64,000 nucleotides of DNA from positions 1,674,001 to 1,738,000 of the forward strand of contig NZ_CP093311.1 in NCBI RefSeq assembly GCF_024498955.1, written 5' to 3'. This stretch comes from Thermomonas paludicola (lineage in GTDB: Bacteria > Pseudomonadota > Gammaproteobacteria > Xanthomonadales > Xanthomonadaceae). The notes under the pieces were generated by a model. It did no database searches. It was not told the origin of the DNA and saw only the letters and a program-made list of their open reading frames with translations. The position numbers and the translations under genes were made by a program. Positions 63,630 through 64,000 of the stretch are shown here, one piece after another. Every line of letters begins with the position of its first letter. Positions within the stretch are counted from its first letter, which is position 1.

Positions 63630-64000
63630 TCAGCCGCCAGTCGCCAGGATCTCGACCCGGCGGTTTTCCGCCGCGTTCGGGTCATTGGCATTGAGCAACT
63701 CGCTCTCGCCCTTGCCCACGGCCCGCAGGCGCGCGGCAGACACGCCGTTGTCGATCAGGTAGCGGCGCACCGAGGCAGCGCGGCGATCCGACAATGCCTT
63801 GTTGTACGCCGCCGAGCCCTTGCCGTCGGTATGCCCGATGACGGTGAAGTTGCGGCTCTGCAACTGCGGCGACGACAATGCCGCGGCGAGATTGGCCATC
63901 ACCCGCTCGGAAGACCCCGAAATCCGGTCGGAATTGAAGTCGAAGTTGATCTGCATGTTGATCGATGCCGGCTTCGCAGGCTGGGCCACGGGCGCCGGGG
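63630..64000 (-). CDS. OmpA-domain protein, C-terminal part (cut by window edge)
   Basis: About 123 residues are visible and the frame is open to the window edge; the in-frame GTG at 63989 sits in a Pro/Ala linker, so the true start is outside. The visible part is a complete OmpA C-terminal peptidoglycan-binding domain: INFDFNSDRI, FTVIGHTDGKGSAAYNKALSDRRAASVRRYL and RLRAVGKGESELL, ending NRRVEI. It would anchor a membrane or periplasmic partner to the wall. Given its place 30 bases before the PAAR-like gene, a T6SS-associated role is plausible but unproven. Confidence 0.85.
   Translation of the reverse strand, partial: PAPVAQPAKPASINMQINFDFNSDRISGSSERVMANLAAALSSPQLQSRNFTVIGHTDGKGSAAYNKALSDRRAASVRRYLIDNGVSAARLRAVGKGESELLNANDPNAAENRRVEILATGG

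Noticed and set aside
37665-64000. Threonine-phosphorylation control of the T6SS (PpkA, PppA, Fha, TagF)
   Set aside because: No kinase, phosphatase, FHA or TagF gene is seen in the visible part of the cluster.

Overview
The window reads as a chromosome segment from a GC-rich gammaproteobacterium of the Xanthomonadaceae/Lysobacteraceae type (Lysobacter, Luteimonas, Thermomonas or Pseudoxanthomonas-like). The indications are the hisG-D-C-B-H-A-F-IE operon led by a TrpR-family regulator, the bifunctional HisB and HisIE, the serA/FAD-dehydrogenase pair and the mtnBDC set. The genus is inferred from gene content; no 16S gene is present.

Layout. 1-9.2 kb is housekeeping and salvage: the 3' end of a type III restriction-like helicase/nuclease, a GNAT acetyltransferase, a D-2-hydroxyacid FAD dehydrogenase divergent from serA, a Nudix hydrolase, an APC permease, and a methionine-salvage block (class II aldolase, mtnB, mtnD, mtnC). 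9.2-12.5 kb holds an exported metallophosphoesterase and a membrane diguanylate cyclase. 12.5-19.9 kb is one minus-strand histidine operon in which nearly every junction is a 4-8 base stop/start overlap, headed by a TrpR-family regulator with palindromes just upstream. 20.0-23.3 kb has hisS overlapping an unusually long histidine-ammonia-lyase-like gene.

23.4-32.1 kb is an 8.6-kb integrative element in the 3' end of tRNA-Pro(CGG). It is bounded by 48-bp direct repeats (47/48 identical) and carries a P4-type integrase. Inside the att sites, both ends carry the same 21-bp sequence, itself a tandem of two GTAACTGCG boxes. The element encodes a replication module (CHC2 zinc-finger protein plus RepA-like ATPase, with five iterons next to it), a GTG-started AlpA/excisionase-like protein, a chain of small overlapping genes and one HK97-type major capsid protein. 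No portal, terminase, protease or tail gene is seen. It looks like a capsid-carrying phage satellite.

32.2-37.6 kb has a membrane hybrid histidine kinase and a TetR-controlled four-gene ABC exporter operon with a clear promoter/operator. 37.7 kb to the window end is a type VI secretion locus: tssE, hcp, tssC, tssB, tssA, tssM, tssL, tssK, a TraB/GumN-like gene, an orphan NarL-type response regulator, an MltA-type transglycosylase, tssF, tssG, clpV, vgrG, a DUF4123 chaperone, a small unknown, a 518-residue Ala/Gln-rich helical protein, a DUF4280 PAAR-like protein and an OmpA-domain gene cut by the edge. tssJ is not in the window. A shared 12-base box (TAYGCCWTWSGG) lies in the intergenic regions in front of the main T6SS transcription units and may be the target of the orphan response regulator. 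The T6SS is the largest functional unit here. Its least explained parts are the Ala-rich protein, the TssL C-terminal extension, the MltA and TraB/GumN genes inside the cluster, and an A10 homopolymer within tssM.
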